Assembly (NCBI RefSeq): GCF_014805825.1
Contig: NZ_CP061941.1
Location: 2,604,001-2,668,000, forward strand
DNA: 64,000 nt
Origin: Marinomonas algicola
Lineage (GTDB): Bacteria > Pseudomonadota > Gammaproteobacteria > Pseudomonadales > Marinomonadaceae
Direction of reading: 5' to 3'
How positions within the stretch are numbered: the first letter of the stretch is position 1; each line of letters opens with the position of its first letter. The notes beneath the pieces are model-generated. The model had not been told where the DNA came from. It saw only the letters and a program-made list of their open reading frames with translations, and searched no databases. Below, piece after piece: positions 1 to 8,163 of this stretch. Made by a program: the position numbers and the translations under genes.

Positions 1-1210
1 GGCGGTTTGTGGTAAAACCAACTTGGTTATTGATAACAATATGGATCGTCCCACCCGTCTTATAAGCACGAGTTTGAGACATTTGGAAGGTTTCCATGAC
101 CACACCTTGACCCGCAAATGCCGCATCACCGTGAATCGAAATTGGAACAACCTTTTTACCCTGCTCATCCGATCTACGATCTTGCCTAGCTCGTACAGAC
201 CCTTCAACAACAGGCGATACGATTTCTAAATGCGATGGGTTAAAAGATAGAGCAATATGAACCTCACCACCTTCAGTCATGACATTCGAAGAGAAACCCT
301 GATGATACTTAACATCTCCTGATGTATTGACAAGTTTCTTACCTTCAAACTCATCAAACAGATCTTTAGGATTTTTACCAAGCGTATTTACAAGAACATT
401 TAATCGACCACGGTGTGCCATGCCGATAACAACTTCTTTAGCCCCAAGAGAGCCAGAACGTTGAATAAGCTCATTCACCATTGGTATTAAACTTTCAGCC
501 CCTTCTAGACCAAAACGCTTAGCTCCAGGATAACGACTCGCTAAATACTTCTCTAGCCCTTCAGCCGCCGTTAAACGTTCAAGAAGACTGATTCGTGTAT
601 CAAGCTCATAATCCGGACGCGACTTTACTGACTCAATACGTTGTTGTAACCAACGCTTTTCTTGAGTATCAACAATGTGCATATATTCATAGCCAATGCT
701 ATCGCAATACGTTTTGTTTAAGCCTTCAATGATCGTTTTGAGTTTTTTCGTTTTTTTCGGGAAAAACAATGAACCTGTACTAAAGTCGGTATCTAGATCA
801 GCACCTGTCAGCTCATGATAAGCCAATTCTAAATCCGCAACTTTATGCCTAACTTGTAGACCCAATGGATCTAAACTTGCGTGTTGATGTCCACGCACTC
901 GATAAGCATTAATTAATTGCAATACTTTAATTTGTTTCTGCTCATGATCAGAACCAGCGTTCGTTACTGATGTCTGAAAACGATTTTGGTTTTTACTTAA
1001 TTGTAGAAATTGTTCTTGGATTACCGAATGAGGAACATCAGTTGACTGTTCTTCACTAACTCGCGGCAATTGATCAAAACATTTACGCCATTCTTCCGAA
1101 ACTGAGTTCGGATCAACGAGGTAACTTTCAAATAAACCCTCCACATACTCCAAGTTCCCACCTGAAAAATGCGAGGTGCTCCATAGCAACTCCATTAAAC
1201 TTTCGTGCAT
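1..1210 (-). CDS. sucA: 2-oxoglutarate dehydrogenase E1 component, N-terminal part (partial)
   Basis: Thiamine-diphosphate E1 subunit of the 2-oxoglutarate dehydrogenase complex of the TCA cycle. The gene runs off the left edge, so only about 403 of roughly 940 expected residues are visible. The protein opens MHESLMELLWSTSHFSGGN, the usual SucA N-terminus, and contains the family blocks AYRVRGH, GMAHRGRLNVL, HQGFSSN, ALSFNPSHLEIV and HGDAAFAGQG. The ATG at 1210 is preceded by AAGGG at a normal distance. It lies downstream of sdhB on the same strand but is separated by a terminator at 1496-1524, so it probably has its own promoter or depends on read-through. The identification is secure. Confidence 0.97.
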   Translation of the reverse strand, partial: MHESLMELLWSTSHFSGGNLEYVEGLFESYLVDPNSVSEEWRKCFDQLPRVSEEQSTDVPHSVIQEQFLQLSKNQNRFQTSVTNAGSDHEQKQIKVLQLINAYRVRGHQHASLDPLGLQVRHKVADLELAYHELTGADLDTDFSTGSLFFPKKTKKLKTIIEGLNKTYCDSIGYEYMHIVDTQEKRWLQQRIESVKSRPDYELDTRISLLERLTAAEGLEKYLASRYPGAKRFGLEGAESLIPMVNELIQRSGSLGAKEVVIGMAHRGRLNVLVNTLGKNPKDLFDEFEGKKLVNTSGDVKYHQGFSSNVMTEGGEVHIALSFNPSHLEIVSPVVEGSVRARQDRRSDEQGKKVVPISIHGDAAFAGQGVVMETFQMSQTRAYKTGGTIHIVINNQVGFTTNR

Positions 1211-1575
1211 TCTCGATCACCCTTATGTTCGAGCCAGCTACCATTATTGGTGCCATCAATCTTATAATTCGTTGACTTATTTCGGCCCAAATTGGCCACT
1301 AAAGCCTAGAATTATGTATTACAACAACTCGCCCTACATGAGTTAATACTTAAATAACTATATATTATTTAACAGCCTCACTAATAAGACCATCACCCAA
1401 TACACCTATTTCCATATAACCGGTTTAAACAGTTAGTTTTTCTTAAACATCCAATCAACATGAGGTCGATTCTTAATTCTTTTAAATAATAAAATGGCGA
1501 TACCGACAATAAGTCAGTATCGCCTAGAAGACGGTTAAACTAGTTTTGTTAACTCAGACTTCATCAGCATTCTTT
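1211..1575. other. sdhB-sucA intergenic region
   Basis: About 365 bases without a credible gene. The only clear element is the sdh operon terminator at 1496-1524. The rest is AT-rich and presumably carries the sucA promoter, but I could not pick a convincing -35/-10 pair. Confidence 0.6.
1496..1524 (-). terminator. Intrinsic terminator after sdhB
   Basis: Twelve-bp stem (1496-1507 with 1513-1524) and a 5-base loop. The single irregular pair is a G-U wobble when read on the minus strand. On that strand it is followed by a T-rich run (ATTTTATTATTTAAAA). This ends the sdhCDAB transcript before sucA. Confidence 0.75.
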
Positions 1576-2280
1576 TTAAGTCGCTCTTTGTAACAACATT
1601 GTTCGAATATTGCCAATCGCTTTTGTAGGGTTCAAGCCTTTAGGACATACATTGACACAGTTCATAATACCATGACAACGAAATACACTAAACGGGTCAT
1701 CAAGATCAGATAAACGTTCCTGAGTTGCCGTATCACGACTGTCTATTAGAAAACGGTATGCCTGTAAAAGACCTGATGGTCCAACAAACTTATCCGGATT
1801 CCACCAGAATGATGGGCACGCAGTAGAACAGCATGCACATAAGATACATTCATATAGACCATCAAGCTTTTCACGCTCTTCAGGTGACTGCAAGCGCTCG
1901 ATAGCAGGCGCGGGTGATTCGTTAATCAGATATGGACGAATTTTTTCATATTGTTTATAAAATTGCCCCATGTCGACAACAAGATCACGAACAACAGGCA
2001 AACCTGGAAGTGGTCGTAAGATCAACTTGTCATTCTTTGCCGCCGCAGAAACTGGCGTAATGCAAGCCAAGCCATTTTTGCCGTTCATATTCATGCCATC
2101 TGAACCACACACACCCTCACGGCATGAACGACGGTAAGATATAGATGAATCCTGCTCTTTTAATAGCTGCAATACATCTAATACCATCAAATCTTTGCCT
2201 GCAGGCAAATCAATTTGATAATCCTTCATGTATGGAGCGTCATCTACTTCAGGATTATAACGATAAATACTAACTAACAT
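1576..2280 (-). CDS. sdhB: Succinate dehydrogenase iron-sulfur subunit
   Basis: Electron-transfer subunit of membrane-bound succinate dehydrogenase (complex II). It carries electrons from the flavoprotein to ubiquinone. The 234-residue length is typical. All three cluster motifs are visible: an N-terminal [2Fe-2S] set (SCREGVCGSDGMNMNGKNGLAC, about residues 52-74), then CILCACCSTACP for the [4Fe-4S] cluster and CHGIMNCVNVCPKG for the [3Fe-4S] cluster. It is the last gene of sdhCDAB, 14 nt after sdhA, and a terminator follows at 1496-1524. Confidence 0.98.
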   Translation of the reverse strand: MLVSIYRYNPEVDDAPYMKDYQIDLPAGKDLMVLDVLQLLKEQDSSISYRRSCREGVCGSDGMNMNGKNGLACITPVSAAAKNDKLILRPLPGLPVVRDLVVDMGQFYKQYEKIRPYLINESPAPAIERLQSPEEREKLDGLYECILCACCSTACPSFWWNPDKFVGPSGLLQAYRFLIDSRDTATQERLSDLDDPFSVFRCHGIMNCVNVCPKGLNPTKAIGNIRTMLLQRAT

Positions 2281-2294
2281 ATAAACTACACTCC

Positions 2295-4067
2295 TTAGTA
2301 AGAACGAATTTTTGGAGGGAAAGCTTCTACCGTTTTAGGAGAGAAGTTCACATCACGTTTCGTAACTTTTTTATCTGCTGGGTGGAAAAGAGAGTGTTTC
2401 AACCAGTTTTCGTCATCACGCTCAGTATAGTCATTACGAGCATGCGCACCACGACTTTCTTTACGGAATTCAGCTGGAATTGCTGTTGCTTCAGCCACTT
2501 CTAATAGGTTTTCAAGTTCTAATGCTTCAATACGAGCTGTGTTAAACGCCTGACTCTTATCGTCTAGATGTAAGTTTTCTACACGCTTACGAATCTCTTT
2601 TAATTGATCAAGCCCCGTTTGCATAGCCTCACCATCACGGAACACGCCAAAGTAAAGTTGCATTGTTTTTTGTAGGTCAGCACGAACTGCCGCAACACTC
2701 TCGCCGGAAGTCGAGTTATTCAAACGGTTCAAGCGAGCCATAGCTTTATCGATGTTCGTTTCATCAGCGTCAAGTGACTCAAAACCTTCATCAAGGGATT
2801 TTTTGACTTGTAAACCTACAGCACGACCGAAAACGACCAAATCCAACAGTGAATTCCCGCCTAATCGGTTAGCCCCATGAACAGAAACACAAGCGGCTTC
2901 ACCACATGCATACAAACCATCGACAATACTTTCATTACCGTTTTCATCAACAGTCAGAGCTTGACCACCCACATTTGTTGGTGTTCCACCCATCATATAA
3001 TGGCAAGTAGGGATAACAGGAATTGGCTCTTTTACCGGATCGACATGGGCGAAGGTACGAGATAGCTCAAGGATACCAGGAAGACGTTTATTTAACGTTT
3101 CTTCACCAAGGTGATCGAGCTTTAACAAAACATGGTCACCATCTGGACCACAGCCACGACCTTCAAGAATTTCGAGAATCATGGAACGGGCTACAACATC
3201 ACGGCCAGCTAAATCTTTAGCATTAGGAGCATAACGCTCCATAAAGCGTTCACCATCTTTATTTATAAGGTAACCGCCTTCTCCACGACAACCTTCAGTA
3301 ACCAATGTACCAGCACCATAGATACCTGTCGGGTGAAACTGCCACATTTCCATATCTTGCATTGGGTAACCAGCGCGCAATGCCATACCAACACCGTCTC
3401 CAGTGTTAATGTGTGCATTTGTCGTTGATTGATAAATACGACCGGCACCACCCGTTGCCAAAACAGTCGCTTTTGCTTTCAAATAAACGGTTTCACCCGT
3501 TTCAATACAAATAGCAATAACACCAACAACTGCGTCTTCGTTATTTTTAACTAGGTCTACCGCGTACCACTCATTAAAGAAGGTAGTACCACCTTTCAGG
3601 TTACCCTGATAAAGAGTGTGTAAAAGAGCATGGCCGGTTCTATCTGCTGCAGCACAAGTACGAGCCGCTTGACCACCTTTACCGTAATCTTTAGATTGAC
3701 CACCGAATGGGCGCTGATAAATACGGCCATTTTCAGTGCGCGAGAATGGTAACCCCATGTGCTCAAGTTCAAATACGGCCTGTGGCCCAACTGAACACAT
3801 GTATTCGATAGCGTCTTGGTCACCAATGTAATCCGACCCTTTTACGGTGTCGTACATATGCCAGCGCCAATCGTCATTTGGATCGTCACTCGCGATGGCG
3901 CACGTAATGCCACCCTGGGCAGATACCGTGTGGGAACGTGTAGGAAAAACTTTCGTTACACACGCTGTGTTTAAACCAGATTCCGTTAACTGCAACGCAG
4001 CACGCATACCTGCACCGCCGCCGCCGATAACAATGGCATCAAAAGAAATTGTACGAATATTTGCCAT
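2295..4067 (-). CDS. sdhA: Succinate dehydrogenase flavoprotein subunit
   Basis: Catalytic subunit oxidising succinate to fumarate, with covalent FAD, on the cytoplasmic face of the inner membrane. At 590 residues it is the normal length. Visible features are the dinucleotide fold (AIVIGGGGAGMRAAL), the FAD-histidine segment (TRSHTVSAQGGI), the substrate segment HPTGIYGAGTLVTEGCRGEGG, the conserved HYMMGG block and a C-terminal ESRGAHAR-DYTERDD stretch. It lies between sdhD (3 nt upstream) and sdhB in one operon. Confidence 0.98.
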   Translation of the reverse strand: MANIRTISFDAIVIGGGGAGMRAALQLTESGLNTACVTKVFPTRSHTVSAQGGITCAIASDDPNDDWRWHMYDTVKGSDYIGDQDAIEYMCSVGPQAVFELEHMGLPFSRTENGRIYQRPFGGQSKDYGKGGQAARTCAAADRTGHALLHTLYQGNLKGGTTFFNEWYAVDLVKNNEDAVVGVIAICIETGETVYLKAKATVLATGGAGRIYQSTTNAHINTGDGVGMALRAGYPMQDMEMWQFHPTGIYGAGTLVTEGCRGEGGYLINKDGERFMERYAPNAKDLAGRDVVARSMILEILEGRGCGPDGDHVLLKLDHLGEETLNKRLPGILELSRTFAHVDPVKEPIPVIPTCHYMMGGTPTNVGGQALTVDENGNESIVDGLYACGEAACVSVHGANRLGGNSLLDLVVFGRAVGLQVKKSLDEGFESLDADETNIDKAMARLNRLNNSTSGESVAAVRADLQKTMQLYFGVFRDGEAMQTGLDQLKEIRKRVENLHLDDKSQAFNTARIEALELENLLEVAEATAIPAEFRKESRGAHARNDYTERDDENWLKHSLFHPADKKVTKRDVNFSPKTVEAFPPKIRSY

Positions 4068-4070
4068 TAT

Positions 4071-4424
4071 TTATAGCCCCCAAAGAACCTGAATTCCCCA
4101 TGCAACATAGACAAACATCACTAAGCCACATACGGATTGAAAAAAGAAACGCACACCAGTTGCTTTAATGTAGTCTGTAGAAACAGACCATAGGCCGATC
4201 CAAGAGTGCACACCTATAGAAAGCAAGGTCAATAAGCTGAAAATCCTTACCCAAGTCGTTTCAAACAAACCACTCCACTGCTCATAGGTAAGCTCTGGAT
4301 TAAAAACTAAATAACCTAATATAAATAATGTGTATAGAGAAAGAACAACCGCAGAAATTCTCTGCACCATCCAATCGTAAAGGCCTGAACGACCAAAACT
4401 TGTTATCTGGGTTACCATATCCAT
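4071..4424 (-). CDS. sdhD: Succinate dehydrogenase membrane anchor subunit D
   Basis: Hydrophobic anchor of complex II, 117 residues with three predicted membrane segments. The block GVHSWIGLWSVSTDYIK carries the conserved haem/quinone-site His and the Asp-Tyr pair known from SdhD. The start overlaps the end of sdhC by 13 nt, which implies translational coupling. An in-frame ATG two codons later is an alternative start. Confidence 0.95.
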   Translation of the reverse strand: MDMVTQITSFGRSGLYDWMVQRISAVVLSLYTLFILGYLVFNPELTYEQWSGLFETTWVRIFSLLTLLSIGVHSWIGLWSVSTDYIKATGVRFFFQSVCGLVMFVYVAWGIQVLWGL

Positions 4425-4804
4425 ACTCCTACCAATAATACTAAGATTGCAGCTATAACTAGATTTGCTTTGGCGGCGGCTTGACCGCTCTCTAGCTCTT
4501 CAAAATAGCCTAAATCCATAAACAAATGCTTAACACCGGCCACAAGATGATACATCAGTGCAGAAACCGTTCCCCAGATAATAAACTTAGCTAGAAAACT
4601 CGTTTGTAAGGTGTTAACAACTTGATCGAATCCTTCTTGGGAGTCCAAAGAAACATCAAACGCATAAAACAAGAAGGCTAGCCCAATAAATAGGATAATT
4701 CCTGTCACGCGATGAAGGATCGAAACAATTGCGGTTACGGGCATTGATATTGTAGCAATATCAAGATTGACTGGTCTTTTTTTATTCACGACTCTATACA
4801 CCAT
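4412..4804 (-). CDS. sdhC: Succinate dehydrogenase cytochrome b556 subunit C
   Basis: Membrane anchor that binds haem b and ubiquinone together with SdhD. It has 130 residues and three membrane segments. The family signatures SILHRVTGIILF (quinone-site Ser and Arg) and LMYHLVAGVKHLFMDLG (haem His) are both present, and RPVNLD near the N-terminus is typical. It is the first gene of the sdhCDAB operon and is divergent from gltA. Confidence 0.96.
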   Translation of the reverse strand: MVYRVVNKKRPVNLDIATISMPVTAIVSILHRVTGIILFIGLAFLFYAFDVSLDSQEGFDQVVNTLQTSFLAKFIIWGTVSALMYHLVAGVKHLFMDLGYFEELESGQAAAKANLVIAAILVLLVGVWIW

Positions 4805-4909
4805 TTTAAGTTGATTGAAGGGTCAATCACGACCTATTTCAGTTACAGAACAGACTCACACTACTCTACTTTTAGGTCCACTAAAAAAACGCCATTAATT
4901 TACAAACGC

Positions 4910-4915
4910 ATTATA
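4910..4915 (-). promoter_or_regulatory. Candidate -10 element of the sdhC promoter
   Basis: A perfect TATAAT on the minus strand about 105 nt before sdhC. No good -35 sits at 16-18 nt, so if it is real it probably needs an activator. Inference from sequence only. Confidence 0.35.
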
Positions 4916-5169
4916 AAAGCGACTCACCATTCACCTTTAAATTAAAACACCTACAAATCAATGGAATTTTTACGCCGCTAATTATAAACCAGCAGTTTTT
5001 ATGAAGACAAATACACAAAACAACCTCTTTACAATGATCGGCATTCACAGCATGAATGTAGCCATAAAGATAAACAATAATGGTATAAAACAACATCCCC
5101 AAAAAACCACAAGAAAAAAAATAAACACTTTAATTTCAACAGCTTAGATCAATAAAACATAATAAAGAG

Positions 5170-5178
5170 TGGTATAAT
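5170..5178 (+). promoter_or_regulatory. Candidate extended -10 promoter for gltA
   Basis: TGGTATAAT is a perfect extended -10 (TGnTATAAT), which often works without a good -35; none is visible. It would give a 5' leader of about 165 nt for gltA. Confidence 0.45.
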
Positions 5179-5246
5179 AAAGAAAAATCATGTACTTATA
5201 AGACTAAAGTTTATGTAAATTTCTTTCATCATCAAACTTAGATAGA

Positions 5247-5276
5247 TTGACATTTATAGTCCACAAACAGTATTTT
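5247..5276 (+). promoter_or_regulatory. Candidate sigma-70 promoter for gltA
   Basis: Perfect TTGACA (5247-5252), an 18-nt spacer and TATTTT (5271-5276). It would start transcription near 5283, about 68 nt before the gltA ATG. Confidence 0.45.
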
Positions 5277-5287
5277 TTCCGCACCTT

Positions 5288-5332
5288 CTGGGTCCATAAT
5301 GTCAATTAACGACATTTTAAACCCCGGACCAG
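5288..5332 (+). promoter_or_regulatory. Base-paired leader segment of gltA
   Basis: Nested inverted repeats: an outer pair CTGGGTCC (5288-5295) with GGACCAG (5326-5332), allowing one bulged base, and an inner pair AATGTC (5298-5303) with GACATT (5311-5316). It ends 8 nt before the AGGAG ribosome-binding site, so it could affect translation or bind a regulator. Confidence 0.35.
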
Positions 5333-5350
5333 AAACCAAAGGAGACCAAA

Positions 5351-6631
5351 ATGGCTGATAAAAAAGCACGACTGACGATAGATGGCATTGATAAAACGAT
5401 TGAGTTACCAGTACTAAGTGGTACGATTGGAACAGACGTTATTGATGTTCGTTCGTTAGGTTCGCACGGCATTTTCACCTATGACCCCGGATTCATGTCT
5501 ACCGGCTCTTGTGAATCAGCAATCACGTATATAGATGGTGATGCTGGCATATTACTTCACAGAGGCTATCCCATTGCCCAACTTGCCGAACATTCTGACT
5601 ATTTAGAAACTTGCTTCCTTCTGCTTCACGGTGAACTGCCAACCGAAGAAGAAAAAGAAACGTTTGTAAAAACTGTTTCAAACCATACGATGGTAAACCA
5701 ATCAATGTATAAATTCATTGAAGGTTTCCGTAATGATGCGCACCCGATGGCTATCATGTGTGGTTTGGTAGGCGCTCTATCAGCTTTCTATCAAGATCAC
5801 ATGGACATAACCAATCCAGAGCATCGTGAAATAGCCGCCGTACGTCTAATCTCAAAAATGCCTACATTAGCAGCTACCTGCTACAAGTATTCAAAAGAAC
5901 AGCCTGTTATGTACCCTCGTAACGAACTGTCCTATTCAGAAAACTTCTTGCACATGATGTTCGCTACACCTTGCGAGGAATACGTTGTTAACCCAGTATT
6001 TGCTAAAGCAATGGACCGTATTTTTATCCTACATGCTGACCACGAACAAAATGCATCAACATCTACAGTACGGCTTGCCGGCTCTTCAGGAGCGAACCCT
6101 TTCGCCTGTATAGCAGCAGGTATAGCAACACTTTGGGGGCCTGCTCATGGCGGCGCCAATGAAGCCGTATTAACAATGCTTGAAGAAATTGGTGATGAAT
6201 CCCATATTGATGAATTTATTGCTAAAGCCAAAGACAAAAACGATCCATTTAGGCTTATGGGTTTTGGCCACCGAGTCTATAAAAACTTTGATCCTAGAGC
6301 GAAAGTAATGCGCGAGACATGTGATGAAGTTTTGGCTGAATTAGGCCTTTCTAACGACCCATTACTGAAAATTGCAAAACGTCTTGAGCAAATCGCTTTA
6401 GAAGACCCTTACTTTATTGAACGAAAACTGTACCCTAATGTTGATTTTTATTCAGGCATCATCATGAAGGCAATTGGTATCCCAACCAGTATGTTCACAG
6501 TGATTTTTGCTATGTCGAGAACCATTGGCTGGATATCTCATTGGAATGAAATGATTAGTGGGGCTTATAAAATTGGTCGTCCACGTCAGCTATATACGGG
6601 TGTTCCAGAAAGAGATTACCCACAGAAATAG
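5351..6631 (+). CDS. gltA: Citrate synthase
   Basis: Condenses oxaloacetate and acetyl-CoA to citrate, the first step of the TCA cycle. It has 426 residues, typical of the hexameric NADH-sensitive type II enzymes of gammaproteobacteria. Catalytic segments are present: HADHEQNASTSTVRLAGSS, GPAHGGANEAVL, MGFGHRVYKNFDPRA and the Asp-containing NVDFYSGI. The ATG at 5351 follows a clear AGGAG. It is divergent from sdhCDAB, an arrangement common in this bacterial group that pairs expression of TCA enzymes. Confidence 0.98.
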   Translation: MADKKARLTIDGIDKTIELPVLSGTIGTDVIDVRSLGSHGIFTYDPGFMSTGSCESAITYIDGDAGILLHRGYPIAQLAEHSDYLETCFLLLHGELPTEEEKETFVKTVSNHTMVNQSMYKFIEGFRNDAHPMAIMCGLVGALSAFYQDHMDITNPEHREIAAVRLISKMPTLAATCYKYSKEQPVMYPRNELSYSENFLHMMFATPCEEYVVNPVFAKAMDRIFILHADHEQNASTSTVRLAGSSGANPFACIAAGIATLWGPAHGGANEAVLTMLEEIGDESHIDEFIAKAKDKNDPFRLMGFGHRVYKNFDPRAKVMRETCDEVLAELGLSNDPLLKIAKRLEQIALEDPYFIERKLYPNVDFYSGIIMKAIGIPTSMFTVIFAMSRTIGWISHWNEMISGAYKIGRPRQLYTGVPERDYPQK

Positions 6632-6650
6632 ACTTTAGGTCAAACAAAAA

Positions 6651-6683
6651 CCCCCAGTAATTGGATTATTCCATTATTGGGGG
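6651..6683 (-). terminator. Terminator between gltA and the convergent Cys-rich small gene
   Basis: Eleven-bp stem with one mismatch (6651-6661 with 6673-6683). Read on the minus strand it is followed by TTTTTGTTTG, so it best fits the end of the DUF2066/small-gene transcript. It may also slow transcription leaving gltA, but the plus side lacks a T-run. Confidence 0.6.
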
Positions 6684-6727
6684 CCAACTCACATTATGGT
6701 TTGTATTGCACACTCATAAAGAAAATC

Positions 6728-6961
6728 CTATTCAATATCATCTCCTTCTTGAATTTCCGTAATTACTTCGGCGTAACACACCTTGCAACGCCCTTCTATC
6801 CAATGACGAGCTTCAGAAACATACTCTTTAGGCTCCACCATTCCCAAATCCATTTCACCGCATTGATTACACCAAGTCATCGATAAAAAATCGTTTTTCT
6901 CTTCTTCAGATCGACTCGAAAAATCGACTTCTTGATACGTCTCCACATTTTCTAAAGTCAT
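6728..6961 (-). CDS. Small Cys-rich (CxxC...CxxC) protein, function unknown
   Basis: A 77-residue acidic protein I cannot name. It has two CxxC pairs (WCNQCGEMD around residue 31 and GRCKVCYAEV around residue 58), 24 residues apart, which suggests a zinc-ribbon or rubredoxin-like knuckle. No signal peptide or membrane segment. It begins 2 nt after the DUF2066 gene with GAGG inside that gene's end as ribosome-binding site, so the two are co-translated. A terminator follows at 6651-6683. Real gene likely; function open. Confidence 0.7.
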   Translation of the reverse strand: MTLENVETYQEVDFSSRSEEEKNDFLSMTWCNQCGEMDLGMVEPKEYVSEARHWIEGRCKVCYAEVITEIQEGDDIE

Positions 6962-6963
6962 AA

Positions 6964-8046
6964 TTATTTGCCTCTAAATTCATAGGATAATGATATATTT
7001 GCATTAGGGTCTAAAGCACTTAATGGGTTTTCTATCAAAACAGAATCCAATGCAATAGAGTCTTTTAGTTTGTTAACACCACCATCAGACTGAATTATAT
7101 AAATAACCTCATCGTCTTTTAAGGACGCCAAATTCCAATTTCTTATTAAAATAATGGAATCTAAATAACTCTGAACCTTTTGCAACTTATCGTAAGTGTT
7201 CAAGCCTGTTAAACGCATTTTCAACTGCGACTCTTCCGACACGTCACGAACGGCGGCGTACTTTTCAGAAAGTAACTGGGATAGCTCGTTATTCACACTT
7301 AGCGCTATATCCGCTTCACTTTCAGCAACAAAGTTTAAAGGGACAATGTCTCCTGAAGGAAAAAACACTCTCAAATCAACGACACGCTTACCAAATTCAT
7401 TTCTGACACGAACAACACTAAATAAATCGGTTTGATATCGCTTACTCGCCTGAGAGACTTCATCCTCAAAAAAGCCCCAAATTGCAGGTATAGGGACCGT
7501 TCTTTTGTCGACATCATCCAGGATAGGGGCATAGACAGGCAGGCCATTTATTAATGATTGTTCTGATATGGCCGCCAATAGAGGAGATGGTGCATCAACG
7601 CCAGACAAAAAACGCCCTTGAACCCCCTCTTGGAGAAGCCAAATTAAAATCGATGGTCGATTACTTCCCCATATAGCAATTTTCCGATCTATTAAAAATA
7701 GATTAATCGATTGCTCATAAAAAGTGACCGATACTTTTTTTGACTCAACGAGTTCACCATTAAATTGAATCGGCCGATCAGACGCCAAAATTGAGTGTTG
7801 CGCCACCCATGAAGGTGCGCTGTTTAAATCACTATTTGTTAGCGTTTCCTCTATTAAGTCTGGCCGGCCAGACACTTTAATCAAAACATTTTTGGCCGCT
7901 TGCCTAAAAGCAGCGGTTAATAGTTGACTTTCTGTCAAACTACTCGGCAAAGTAATTTCTGCACGATACAGACCCGTTATTGAATCAGCCCAACTGATGG
8001 GAACCCAAAAAAAACACAATATGAGGATTAAAATACGATTTTTCAT
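6964..8046 (-). CDS. Exported DUF2066-domain protein
   Basis: Protein of the DUF2066 family, no established function. The preferred start is the ATG at 8046, which has AGGGAG upstream and opens directly with a signal peptide (MKNRILILILCFFWVPISWA, cleavage likely after SWA). An ATG 8 codons upstream is in frame but would bury the signal. The family block SLTESQLLTAAFRQAAKNVLIKVSGRPDLI follows the signal. The predicted location is periplasm. It is divergent from purM, a neighbourhood I recall from other gammaproteobacteria, and is co-translated with the small Cys-rich gene downstream. Confidence 0.85.
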   Translation of the reverse strand: MKNRILILILCFFWVPISWADSITGLYRAEITLPSSLTESQLLTAAFRQAAKNVLIKVSGRPDLIEETLTNSDLNSAPSWVAQHSILASDRPIQFNGELVESKKVSVTFYEQSINLFLIDRKIAIWGSNRPSILIWLLQEGVQGRFLSGVDAPSPLLAAISEQSLINGLPVYAPILDDVDKRTVPIPAIWGFFEDEVSQASKRYQTDLFSVVRVRNEFGKRVVDLRVFFPSGDIVPLNFVAESEADIALSVNNELSQLLSEKYAAVRDVSEESQLKMRLTGLNTYDKLQKVQSYLDSIILIRNWNLASLKDDEVIYIIQSDGGVNKLKDSIALDSVLIENPLSALDPNANISLSYEFRGK

Positions 8047-8163
8047 AGCTCTCCCTTTAAATATTTGCATATTCTACTGTGTAACGGCCAAAGAACCATA
8101 GCCCTATTGAAACTCTATGTTAAAATGCGGTTTTAATCCCCACATCATGATAAGGCATAGGCA

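Larger units (their letters stand above)
4805..5350. promoter_or_regulatory. sdhC/gltA divergent control region
   Basis: Very AT-rich 546-base region between the divergent sdhC and gltA genes. I see no believable gene; a 63-codon reading frame on the minus strand here looks accidental. It contains a candidate -10 for sdhC (4910-4915), two candidate promoters for gltA (5170-5178 and 5247-5276) and a base-paired segment just before gltA (5288-5332). Confidence 0.6.

Noticed and set aside
2194..2209. 16-bp perfect palindrome TTTGCCTGCAGGCAAA in sdhB
   Set aside because: About one 16-bp palindrome is expected by chance in 64 kb and it sits mid-gene.
4911..5102. 63-codon minus-strand reading frame between sdhC and gltA
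   Set aside because: Low-complexity hydrophobic translation, no ribosome-binding site and it covers the likely promoter region.
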